From Chloroflexota bacterium (GTDB lineage: Bacteria > Chloroflexota > Limnocylindria > Limnocylindrales > CSP1-4): a stretch of 51,697 nt of DNA. Shown piece after piece: positions 30,749 to 38,892 of this stretch. The position numbers and the translations under genes were made by a program. Below the pieces are notes generated by a model that saw nothing but the letters and a program-made list of their open reading frames with translations, was not told where the DNA came from and did not search any database. The stretch spans positions 1 through 51,697 of the forward strand of contig PLOC01000029.1 of NCBI GenBank assembly GCA_003141955.1, written 5' to 3'. Each line of letters starts with the position of its first letter. Within the stretch, counting starts at the first letter, position 1.

Positions 30749-32631
30749 TCTTGCTGGGGTCCGCCCCCCGCTCGTGGGTCGGCCGTCGTCGTCGGCTTCG
30801 GCCGTATCCAGCCTTCCCGAACGGCGTGGAGGACGAGCTCAGTCCGGCCTCCGACGCCGACTCGGTCGAACAGGGAGCCGAGATGACCGTCGACGGTTCG
30901 CGGCCGGATCCCAAGCGCCGCGGCGATCTCCGAGGTGGACTGGCCGTGGGCCAAACGTTCGAGTACGGCCAGTTCGCGCGCCGTCGGAACCTCGCCCACC
31001 GAATGGACCGCGCGCATCGTCGACGGCGAGAAGCTGGATTGACCGGCTGCGGCCGACATGATCGCCGCAACGAGCTCTGCCGGTTGCGCCATCTTCAAGA
31101 CGAACGCCGCCGCGCCGGCCTCGAATGCCGCTCGATGGTAGATGGGATAGTCGTACGAGCTGTACATGACAAAAGCGGGGCGGCCACTCTGGTAACGCTC
31201 GAGGAGGCCGAAGCCGGACTCGTTGCCGAGCTGGGTGTCGCAAACGACGACATCGGGCTGGCTATGGTCCAGCAGCTCGACGGCGCGCGCGGTGTCCAGC
31301 GCGACACCGGCGATCTCCAACCCCGGTTCGGACGCCAGGAGGGCCGCGACGGCGCTGGCCACCACGGGGTGGTCGTCTACGATCGCGACTCGAACGACGG
31401 CGGTCCTGTCCGGCCGCTGCAATTCGGCGATGGGGCCCCTCGGTGCGGCAGCACCCGCACCCGGCGGCTCGCCGGGGCGCCCAAGGATGTTGCCCTGACC
31501 GTAGCCCACGCCCAGATCGAGGAGCGTTGCGAGCTCGGCGGCTGTTTCGATCCCCTCGGCGACGACGCCCATGCCCATCTGGCCCGCGAATGCAATCAGC
31601 GCCGATGCAAGCGCCCGACGGGCCCGGTCTGCGCCGATCCCACGCGTCAGGCTGATGTCGAGCTTGATGATGTCCGGGCTCAGCTGAAGGATGTGGCGCA
31701 GACTGGCCAGGCCCGCGCCGGCGTCGTCCACCGCGAGCCGAGCGCCCCGCGCTCGAAGATCGGCGAGCCCGACCTGGATCGCTTCGTAGTCAGCCACGGG
31801 TGCGTGCTCGCTGATCTCCAGCACCAGCCTTTCCATCGGGAGGCCGAACAAGAGGGTTGCCAGCTGCTCTGACATTGCGGTCGTCGGCGAGACGTTGAGA
31901 GCCAGGTAGGCGTCGGCCGGCAGCTCGTCGAAGCGCGCCAGATGGGCCCTTATCGCGGCCAGCTCGATCTGCTCCTGCCGGCCGACTTCGCCGGCGGCCG
32001 CCAGCCAGACATCAGGCCCCCACGGCGGCTCGCGCTCGAAGCGCGCGAGCCCCTCGTAGCCGACGACCCGCCCCGTTGTGAGCTCGAAGATGGGCTGGTA
32101 CACGGCTCGGATCGCGCCGGGCTCCAGAAGCGCGTCTATGTCCATGGCCAGCGTGCGAGCGCGAGCCTCCTCCATCGCCTGGTGGCCGAGGTGCTCCGCC
32201 ACTTCGAGCGAGCCCCAGGTCGCCGGCGCGCCCGACAGGCTGGGCAGACCGCGACTCGCACGGTCGACAGTCTCCAGTATCTCGGCGATTGGGGCGCCTC
32301 TGGCAACGTAGCCAAGAGCACCCGCACGCACCATGGCCGTCACCGATGAACCATCGTCGCCGCCCGCGAGCGCAACCACGCGTGTCTCCGGCGCAGCCTG
32401 GCGTATCTCGCCGACGATACGGGCACCATCGCCCGGGTTCTTGACGTCCAGGACGGTGACATCGGGCCGATACGCAGCGGCCAGCCGCGCCGCCGCGTCC
32501 GCATCGCCGGCCACGGCGACGATCGTCATCCGCGGGTCGGACCCGAGGGCGTCGGACAACGCCGCCAAGATCTCTGGGTCGTCGGCGGCGATCAGCGCCC
32601 TGATCAGCCGCGGCGGGCCATCAGAGCTCAT
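30610..32631 (-). CDS. REC-EAL-REC-LuxR(HTH) composite response regulator
   Basis: REC1 RALIAADDPEILAAL...VTVLDVKNPGDG; EAL region IRAVYQPIFELTTGRVVGYEGLARF, LNVSP, LEISEHAPVADYEAI, AVDDAGAGLASLRHI, VVAEGIET; REC2 VAIVDDHPVVASAV...VVVCDTQLG; LuxR HTH TARELAVLERLAHGQSTSEIAAALGIRPRTVDGHLGSLFDRVGV. Confidence 0.87.
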   Translation of the reverse strand: MSSDGPPRLIRALIAADDPEILAALSDALGSDPRMTIVAVAGDADAAARLAAAYRPDVTVLDVKNPGDGARIVGEIRQAAPETRVVALAGGDDGSSVTAMVRAGALGYVARGAPIAEILETVDRASRGLPSLSGAPATWGSLEVAEHLGHQAMEEARARTLAMDIDALLEPGAIRAVYQPIFELTTGRVVGYEGLARFEREPPWGPDVWLAAAGEVGRQEQIELAAIRAHLARFDELPADAYLALNVSPTTAMSEQLATLLFGLPMERLVLEISEHAPVADYEAIQVGLADLRARGARLAVDDAGAGLASLRHILQLSPDIIKLDISLTRGIGADRARRALASALIAFAGQMGMGVVAEGIETAAELATLLDLGVGYGQGNILGRPGEPPGAGAAAPRGPIAELQRPDRTAVVRVAIVDDHPVVASAVAALLASEPGLEIAGVALDTARAVELLDHSQPDVVVCDTQLGNESGFGLLERYQSGRPAFVMYSSYDYPIYHRAAFEAGAAAFVLKMAQPAELVAAIMSAAAGQSSFSPSTMRAVHSVGEVPTARELAVLERLAHGQSTSEIAAALGIRPRTVDGHLGSLFDRVGVGGRTELVLHAVREGWIRPKPTTTADPRAGGGPQQEWLVDAASLRASRRARRLPRWRSRRATYQPNRRDGSAPALARPAQL

Positions 32632-33102
32632 CCGGCCATGCCGGGTTCGATCCGGGCGAATGGCTCCCAGGTCGTCACGGTTGTGCCGGCCCGGTGAGTG
32701 CCCTCGACCCGGCACCAGCCACCGGCGATCGTGGCCGTTCGGTCATCGCGGTGAGAGCCAGATGGCGGGGCACACAGCCCCCTTTCCGGTCGAAGCCCCG
32801 GCCTCGTCCTGTCTTGCCACGTACGGGCAGAGAGAGCGGAGCCAAACCACCATTATTGATGATACGCCACATTCGGCGTCAAAAGCCTCAAGGCAGACAG
32901 GTAGACGCCGCTTCCCTTCCCAGTCGTGGACCCGGGCTGCCGGTTCTGTTGGGAATGATCCGCGGCCGGCCTCACGGATACTTGTACTTGACAGCCCCAT
33001 TGACATCAGTCGCCGATGCGTGCACGGTAATTCCGGACTGGTCTACTCACCCGACATCGCCGCCTTCATGTGGCCGAAGCGAGTGGCTTCTCCTGGTGGC
33101 TC

Positions 33103-35271
33103 ATGAGCGAGCGTCGGCCACGGGTTTGTCCTCCAAGCCTTCCCCTCCGCAGCCGTGACTCGCGCAGCGGTGAGGTAGTCGCCGAGAGCGGCGGCCGCGC
33201 CTCGGGGAGCCAGCACCGGAGTCTCACGGCTCGGTCGGCCGCGCCCGAGACCAACGGCGCAGTGAGGTCAACGGGACCGTCATCCGCGGGCGATGGGGCG
33301 GACCGGACTGCCGCTGCATCGGGGGCCTACGGCGATTCGACACTCGAGCGGACCCAGGAGGCGCTTCTCCACAGCGAACGCTGGCACGAGGCGGTACTCG
33401 ACGGCCTCGCCGAGGGCGTCGTCGTGCACGACACCGAGGGCCGGATCGTCGCGAGCAACCCGGTCGCGAGGGCGATCCTCGGTCTCGAGGTCGACGAGCT
33501 CACCGGGAAGACGTCGGTCGACCCAGAATGGCAATCGGTTTGGAGCGACGGCACGCCCGTCCGCGGCGAGGATCTCCCGGCGGTTATCGCGCGGACGACG
33601 GGACAGCCCGTGCACGACGTGGTGATGGGCGTGCGCCATCCGTCCGGGGTGACCAAGTGGTTGCGCGTCAGTGCAATGCCGCTCCGTGAGGGATTGGGCG
33701 ACGAGGTTTCGGGCGCGGTCATCTCGTTCTCCGACATCAGCGAGGCGCGACGCGCGGAACAGGCGCTCCGTGACAGCCAGGTGCTCCTCAACGCGACCCA
33801 GGAACTCACCAAAGTAGGCGGCTGGGCATACGACGTCGAGTCAAAGACGGTCACCTGGACCGACGAGGTCTACAGGATCCACGAGGTGTCCCCCGACGCA
33901 CACAACCCCAACAGCGCAGCGCGTGACATCGAGTTCTACGCGCCAGGGGATCAGGCCCGCATCGACGAGGCGTTCCTGCTGGCTGTGGAGGAGGGTCGGC
34001 CATACGATCTGGAGCTTCGTCTGATCACCGCCAACGGGCGAGAGATCTGGGTCCGGACCAGTGGGCACCCGGAGATCGAGGACGGTCGAGTGGTGCGCCT
34101 GTACGGCGACATCCAGGACATCACCGAACAGCGCGCCGCTAAGGAGGAGCTGCGCGTCGCCCACGAGCGCGTGCGGCGGCTCTTCGACGCCAACATCATG
34201 GGCAACGTCTTCGTCCGCCAGACCGGCGCGATTCTGGAGGCCAACGACTACTTCCTCGACCTCATCGGGCGCACACGAGCGGAACTCGAGCGCGGCGAGC
34301 TCGACTGGAGGGCGGCCACGCCTCCTGAATGGCTGCCCACCAGCGATCACGCGATCGGCGAGATGCGGTCAGCTGGCACCTCAGCGCCGTACGAGAAGGA
34401 GTACCTGCGCGCGGACGGGGCCCGTGTCCCGGTAATCGTCGCGGCCACGGCCCTCCCGGGCCCTGACGGGCTGATCGCCGCGTTCGTGCTCGATATCAGC
34501 GAGCGCAAGCGTGCGGAGGAAAGTCTTCGCACCCTCAACGCCGAGCTCGAGGAGCGCGTGCAGGCTCGCACGGCGGCCCTCGAAGCGACCAATTACGAGC
34601 TGGAGGCCTTCAGCTACTCGGTCAGCCACGACCTTCGGGCCCCGTTGCGCTCGATCGACGCCTTCAGCCAGATCCTTCTGCGCGAGCACGCCGAGGCGTT
34701 GGATGCCGAAGCGCGGCGCCTGCTGGGTGTCGTCGTGCGTAATGCGCAGCAGATGGGGCATCTCATCGACGACTTGCTCGCGTTGTCCCGGGTAGGGCGC
34801 AAGGACCTGGAGTGGACGCCGGTCGACATGGGGGTCCAGGCCCGCTCGGTGGCCGCTGAATGCAGCGCCGCCGCGCCCGGACGGGCCATCGAATTCGACA
34901 TCGGGTCGCTGCATCGCGCACCCGGCGACCCCGGTCTCTTGCGCCTGGTCTGGACGAACCTGATCGACAACGCGGTCAAGTTCACGCGCCCCGTGGAGCG
35001 GCCCCGCATCGAGGTTCGCTGCCGGCGGCGCGAGGGCGAATGCCGCTACACGGTCCGAGACAACGGCGTCGGCTTCGACCCGGCCTATGTCGACAACCTT
35101 TTCAAGCCCTTCCAGCGCCTGCACCAGACGGCCGAGTTCGAGGGCACCGGCATCGGGCTCGCCATCGTCGCGCGGATCGTGCACCGCCATGGCGGCCGGG
35201 TCTGGGCCGAAAGCGCGCCCGGCGAAGGCGCCACGTTCGGATTCTCCCTGCCCACCAAGGAGTTGACATGA
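33103..35271 (+). CDS. Multi-PAS sensor histidine kinase
   Basis: Three PAS-like segments (WHEAVLDGLAEGVVVHD..., ATQELTKVGGWAYDVESKTVTWTDEVYRIH..., RRLFDANIMGNVFVR...), HisKA SYSVSHDLRAPLRSIDAFSQIL, HATPase NLIDNAVKFTRP, DNGVGFD, GTGIGLAIVARIV. Confidence 0.9.
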   Translation: MSERRPRVCPPSLPLRSRDSRSGEVVAESGGRASGSQHRSLTARSAAPETNGAVRSTGPSSAGDGADRTAAASGAYGDSTLERTQEALLHSERWHEAVLDGLAEGVVVHDTEGRIVASNPVARAILGLEVDELTGKTSVDPEWQSVWSDGTPVRGEDLPAVIARTTGQPVHDVVMGVRHPSGVTKWLRVSAMPLREGLGDEVSGAVISFSDISEARRAEQALRDSQVLLNATQELTKVGGWAYDVESKTVTWTDEVYRIHEVSPDAHNPNSAARDIEFYAPGDQARIDEAFLLAVEEGRPYDLELRLITANGREIWVRTSGHPEIEDGRVVRLYGDIQDITEQRAAKEELRVAHERVRRLFDANIMGNVFVRQTGAILEANDYFLDLIGRTRAELERGELDWRAATPPEWLPTSDHAIGEMRSAGTSAPYEKEYLRADGARVPVIVAATALPGPDGLIAAFVLDISERKRAEESLRTLNAELEERVQARTAALEATNYELEAFSYSVSHDLRAPLRSIDAFSQILLREHAEALDAEARRLLGVVVRNAQQMGHLIDDLLALSRVGRKDLEWTPVDMGVQARSVAAECSAAAPGRAIEFDIGSLHRAPGDPGLLRLVWTNLIDNAVKFTRPVERPRIEVRCRRREGECRYTVRDNGVGFDPAYVDNLFKPFQRLHQTAEFEGTGIGLAIVARIVHRHGGRVWAESAPGEGATFGFSLPTKELT

Positions 35272-35705
35272 ACGTCGAATCGGTCGAAGTCCTGCTCGTG
35301 GAGGACAGCCCGGACGACGTCGAGCTGACGTTGCGAGCCCTGCGCGAGCACAACCTCGCGAACCGCGTCAAGGTAGTGAGCGACGGAGTCGAGGCGCTCG
35401 ACTACATCCGGCCGGACGACCCCGCCAACGCTCCGCGCGACGGCTACCCGAAGCTCGTGCTGCTGGATCTCAAGCTCCCGCGGATCGGCGGACTCGAAGT
35501 GCTTCGGCGTCTGAAGGCCTCGGAAGCGACGAAGACCATCCCGATCGTGGTGCTCACCTCGTCGCAGGAGGAGAGCGACCTGGTCGAGAGCTACCGCCTC
35601 GGTGCCAACAGCTACATCGTCAAGCCGGTCGACTTCCAGCAGTTCACGCAGGCCGTGGTCAGGCTCGGCCTGTACTGGCTGCTCCTCAACAAGGTGCCCG
35701 AATGA
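35268..35705 (+). CDS. Single-domain response regulator (Rcp1/CheY-like REC)
   Basis: VEVLLVEDSPDDVELTLRAL...LVLLDLKLPRIGGLEVLRRLK...PIVVLTSSQEESD...YIVKPVDF; ATGA overlap with kinase stop. Confidence 0.92.
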   Translation: MNVESVEVLLVEDSPDDVELTLRALREHNLANRVKVVSDGVEALDYIRPDDPANAPRDGYPKLVLLDLKLPRIGGLEVLRRLKASEATKTIPIVVLTSSQEESDLVESYRLGANSYIVKPVDFQQFTQAVVRLGLYWLLLNKVPE

Positions 35706-37690
35706 TCGATGGATCGTCGCCGCTCCGTGTGCTCCTGGTTGAGGACTCGGCGGACGACGCCGAGCTCGTTCTGCGGGCGCTGCGCGACGGCGGCCTGTCC
35801 ATCGAGCTGCGGGCCGTCGCGACCGAAGCGGAGCTCCGCCTGTCCCTGACGCCACGACCGGACCTCATCATCGCCGACTGGACGCTGCCGGGCTTCTCGG
35901 GAGCGGCGGCTCTGGCCATCGCCCATGAGTCGGCCGCCAGCGTGCCGTGCATCCTGATCTCCGGAACGCTGGGCGAGGATCTCGTTGTCGCGGCGTTGCG
36001 GAACGGCGCGGTCGCCTACGTCCCGAAGAGCCGCCTGGAGGCCCTCGTTCCGGCCGTCCATCAAGCCCTGGCCCACGCCGAGGCGCGCTGCCAGCTCGAT
36101 CGCCTGGCGTCGGTGATCGAGGAATCGATCGACGGTGTCGTCATAACCGGCCCAGATCTTCGCATCGTCTACTTCAATGATGCCTTCTCGGATGACGTCG
36201 GCCGAGGGCGCGGCAACCTGCTGCGACAGGCGCTGCCGCCCATTCTGACCGATCTTCTGGGGGCCGCCCTCGTCGCCGAGATCACTCGGACGGTTGCCGC
36301 CGGAACGCGGTGGATCAGAGAGGTCCCCCTGGACCGGTCCAGGGGGACCGGGATAACACTCCAGGTTGCCTGCACGCCGCTCTGGGACGCGGATAGGGCC
36401 ATCTCGGGCTCCGTGGTTACCCTTCGCGATGTCACCAGGCTGCGTACGGCGCAAGCGGAGGTGGCCCTCGAGGCGCTGGTCCGCGTGGCCGTGGCCGAGA
36501 GTCTCCACAGCCTGCCCGCCGACGCGACACTGTCGCAGGCGGCGCAGGCCATCTGCGATCAGCTGGTGACTCTCCCGTCCATCGACGTGGCGGCCGTTGA
36601 CGCCTATCTCGGGGCCGACGATGCCCTGATCGTCGGGCATGCCGCGCCGGCCGGATTCCCGACCGCCGTGGGCGACCACCTGCCGCCCGCCAGGGCCGCC
36701 CACGTGCTCGAGCGGTTGCGGACGGGCCCGTGGGCCCAACTCATCGAGGCCGACCAGGCCGATGGCGGCTGGGCGGCGGAACTCGTGGCGGCCGGCCTGA
36801 AGGCGGTGGCCTACGGGCCGATCACAAGGGGCGACGAGATCGTCGGCTTCCTGTTGATCGGCACACAGGACGAGCGCTTCGCGCACAGGCTGGTGGAGGA
36901 GATGCCCGCGCTGGCCTCCTTCAGCAGCACCTCGAGTGCGCTCCTGGCGGAACGGATGCTGGCACTGCGCCGGCAGACGAGTCTGCGCGGCTCCGTCACG
37001 TCACTTCTGGCCGCGGCCTCGTTCCACCCCGTCTTCCAGCCGATCGTCGATCTCGAGTCGCGTGAGGTCGTTGGCTACGAGGCCCTGACGCGCTTCGACT
37101 CGGGCCAGCGACCCGACCTCTGCTTCGCCGATGCCTGGTCGGTGGGCCTGGGGCCCGATCTGGAGTTAGCCACATTGGCGGCCTCGGTCGCCGCGGCGAA
37201 GAGTTTGCCGGCCGGCCGGTGGCTCGATCTCAACGCCTCACCGTGCCTGCTGAAGGATCCCGAGCGGCTGGGCGAGGCGATCCGGCAGGGTGACCGCCCG
37301 ATCGTTCTCGAGATCACCGAGCACGAGATCATCGCGGACTACGGAGCGCTGCGCGAGGCGGTTCAATCTCTGGAGACTCAGGTGCGTCTCGCCGTCGACG
37401 ACGCCGGCGCTGGAGTCGCGAACTTCGGTCACATCGTGGAGCTGAGACCGGACTTCGTTAAGCTTGACATCGGGCTCGTGAGGGGAGTGAACGCCGACCT
37501 CCGTCGTCAGGCGATGATTGTCGGCATAGGCCACTTCTCGCTGACGACGGGCTGCCGCCTTGTCGCAGAGGGCATCGAGACCGAGGGGGAGGCCCGCACA
37601 TTGAGCGAGCTCGGGGTCGAGTTCGGGCAGGGCTACCTCTTCGGCCGCCCGAAGCGGGTCGAGCAGTGGGCAGCGGCCGGGGTCGCCTAG
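35702..37690 (+). CDS. REC-PAS-GAF-EAL protein (putative c-di-GMP phosphodiesterase/sensor)
   Basis: REC VLLVEDSADDAELVLRAL...LIIADWTLPGFSG; PAS; GAF-like; EAL FHPVFQPIVDLESREVVGYEALTRF, LNASP, LEITEHEIIADY, VDDAGAGVANF, FVKLDIGL, LVAEGIET. ATGA overlap with REC gene. Confidence 0.88.
   Translation: MIDGSSPLRVLLVEDSADDAELVLRALRDGGLSIELRAVATEAELRLSLTPRPDLIIADWTLPGFSGAAALAIAHESAASVPCILISGTLGEDLVVAALRNGAVAYVPKSRLEALVPAVHQALAHAEARCQLDRLASVIEESIDGVVITGPDLRIVYFNDAFSDDVGRGRGNLLRQALPPILTDLLGAALVAEITRTVAAGTRWIREVPLDRSRGTGITLQVACTPLWDADRAISGSVVTLRDVTRLRTAQAEVALEALVRVAVAESLHSLPADATLSQAAQAICDQLVTLPSIDVAAVDAYLGADDALIVGHAAPAGFPTAVGDHLPPARAAHVLERLRTGPWAQLIEADQADGGWAAELVAAGLKAVAYGPITRGDEIVGFLLIGTQDERFAHRLVEEMPALASFSSTSSALLAERMLALRRQTSLRGSVTSLLAAASFHPVFQPIVDLESREVVGYEALTRFDSGQRPDLCFADAWSVGLGPDLELATLAASVAAAKSLPAGRWLDLNASPCLLKDPERLGEAIRQGDRPIVLEITEHEIIADYGALREAVQSLETQVRLAVDDAGAGVANFGHIVELRPDFVKLDIGLVRGVNADLRRQAMIVGIGHFSLTTGCRLVAEGIETEGEARTLSELGVEFGQGYLFGRPKRVEQWAAAGVA
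36322..36349. repeat. 28-bp perfect palindrome inside CDS
   Basis: GGTCCCCCTGGACC|GGTCCAGGGGGACC, arms exactly reverse-complementary. Confidence 0.95.
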
Positions 37691-37700
37691 TCACTCTGAC

Positions 37701-37723
37701 GCCCCGACCGGCCGCGTCGGGGC
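37701..37723 (+). terminator. GC-rich hairpin just after the EAL gene stop (candidate terminator, no clear U-tract)
   Basis: GCCCCGAC-CGGCCGC-GTCGGGGC starting 11 bp after the stop at 37690. Confidence 0.4.
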
Positions 37724-37817
37724 CATCCTATGGCTGCCGACACTTGAGACGCGCCGCCGATCCCTTGGCGGCAATGGCAGTGGGCGTGGCCCTGGACTAG
37801 CCCATAAGTCCTGCGCA

Positions 37818-37884
37818 AGGTCACGCGGACCTCCCCCCGTAGCGCACCGCTTATGGTGCAGCGGCCGAGGGTTGAAGCTACGGG
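37818..37884 (+). other. Candidate structured leader RNA upstream of micro-ORF 1
   Basis: Hairpin AGGTC/GACCT (37818-37822/37828-37832); outer stem CCCGTAGC/GCTACGGG (37836-37843/37877-37884) enclosing GCACC/GGTGC (37844-37848/37855-37859); ends 1 nt before the micro-ORF ATG. Confidence 0.45.
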
Positions 37885-37885
37885 C

Positions 37886-37960
37886 ATGAAACAGCGCCTC
37901 GCCTATCTCATCTGGTTCGCCGGCCCTGCTAGCCCAACCCTCATAGCGATAGGGGGCTAG
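37886..37960 (+). CDS. Micro-ORF 1, 24-aa peptide MKQRLAYLIWFAGPASPTLIAIGG
   Basis: ATG...TAG read directly from sequence; C-terminal half matches micro-ORF 2 (YLI-6aa-SP-..LIA(I/T)GG*); stop is 10 nt before the sigma factor ATG. Confidence 0.5.
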   Translation: MKQRLAYLIWFAGPASPTLIAIGG

Positions 37961-37970
37961 CAGGAACGCC

Positions 37971-38786
37971 ATGGCTGTGCAAGTCGGGTTCCTCGGAGGC
38001 CTTCGCGGGAACTCGGCGCCGGAGCGCGACGCCGGCGCCGAGTTCGACTCGGGCCGCGACGAGCTGGTCGCTCGCTACGCCCACCTCGTCAAGTACGTCG
38101 TCGGCCGGCTGGGGGTCTCAGTCCCGGGCCTCTTCGACCACGAGGACGCAATGCAGGCCGGAGCGCTCGGGCTGCTGCGGGCCATAGACGCCTACAAACC
38201 CGAGGCCGCGACCACCTTCGAGTCGTATGCCATCCTCCGGATCCGCGGCACCATCCTCGATGCGGTCCGTTCCCTTGACTCGGCCGGTCGGGCCGGCCGC
38301 GAAGCCGCCCGTGCCATCCAGGCCGCCATTCGCGACCTGCAGCATGAACTGGGCCGCTCGCCGGCGGAATCTGAGATCGCCGCCCGGCTCGGTCTGCCGG
38401 TGGCCCGCTACCGCGAGCGTCTCCAGGCGGCCTCGGTCGTGAAGGTCTCGTTCGACGAGCACGACGCCCGCGACAGCGACGACGAGTCGATCACGCTGGC
38501 CGACAGCTCTCCCGATCCCAACGCCGTGGACCCGGCCGAGGAAGCCGCCCGCCGCGACGGCATCGCTTCACTCGTGCAGAAGGTCGGCCGTCTTGGCCAG
38601 CGAACGCGCATGGTCCTCGCCCTCTACTACCAGGACGAGATGACGTTCCAGGAGATCGGCCAGGTCCTGGGCGTGACCGGGTCTCGTGCGTGCCAGATCC
38701 ACGCTGCGGCAATCCTGGCTCTTCGCAGCCGGTTGGTGGACTCGGACGTCGCCGCCCGACTCGGGCAGCAGGGGGCACGGCCATGA
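37971..38786 (+). CDS. Sigma-70 family factor, FliA/WhiG (sigma-28) type
   Basis: YAHLVKYVVGRL, FDHEDAMQAGALGLLRAIDAYKPEAATTFESYAILRIRGTILDAVRSLD, sigma4 VLALYYQDEMTFQEIGQVLGVTGSRACQIHAAAILALRSRL; extra about 28-aa N-terminus. Confidence 0.9.
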   Translation: MAVQVGFLGGLRGNSAPERDAGAEFDSGRDELVARYAHLVKYVVGRLGVSVPGLFDHEDAMQAGALGLLRAIDAYKPEAATTFESYAILRIRGTILDAVRSLDSAGRAGREAARAIQAAIRDLQHELGRSPAESEIAARLGLPVARYRERLQAASVVKVSFDEHDARDSDDESITLADSSPDPNAVDPAEEAARRDGIASLVQKVGRLGQRTRMVLALYYQDEMTFQEIGQVLGVTGSRACQIHAAAILALRSRLVDSDVAARLGQQGARP

Positions 38787-38881
38787 TCCGTGGCTTCAAC
38801 ACGGCCCTCTCCAGCAGATACCTGATCGGTCGGTCGCAGGCCGCGAGCCCAAGCCCAGGCCTCATAGCGACAGGGGGCTAG
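38783..38881 (+). CDS. Micro-ORF 2, 32-aa peptide MIRGFNTALSSRYLIGRSQAASPSPGLIATGG
   Basis: ATG overlaps the sigma factor stop (ATGA at 38783-38786); TAG at 38879-38881, 11 nt before the next ATG; similar to micro-ORF 1. Confidence 0.5.
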   Translation: MIRGFNTALSSRYLIGRSQAASPSPGLIATGG

Positions 38882-38892
38882 CAGCAACGCAA

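Noticed and set aside
37886-38892. Explaining the shared leader as a conserved RNA hairpin only
   Set aside because: The 10-bp stem of copy 1 is not maintained in copy 2, while reading frame and synonymous differences are, so the peptide explanation is preferred; a known riboswitch class could not be assigned.
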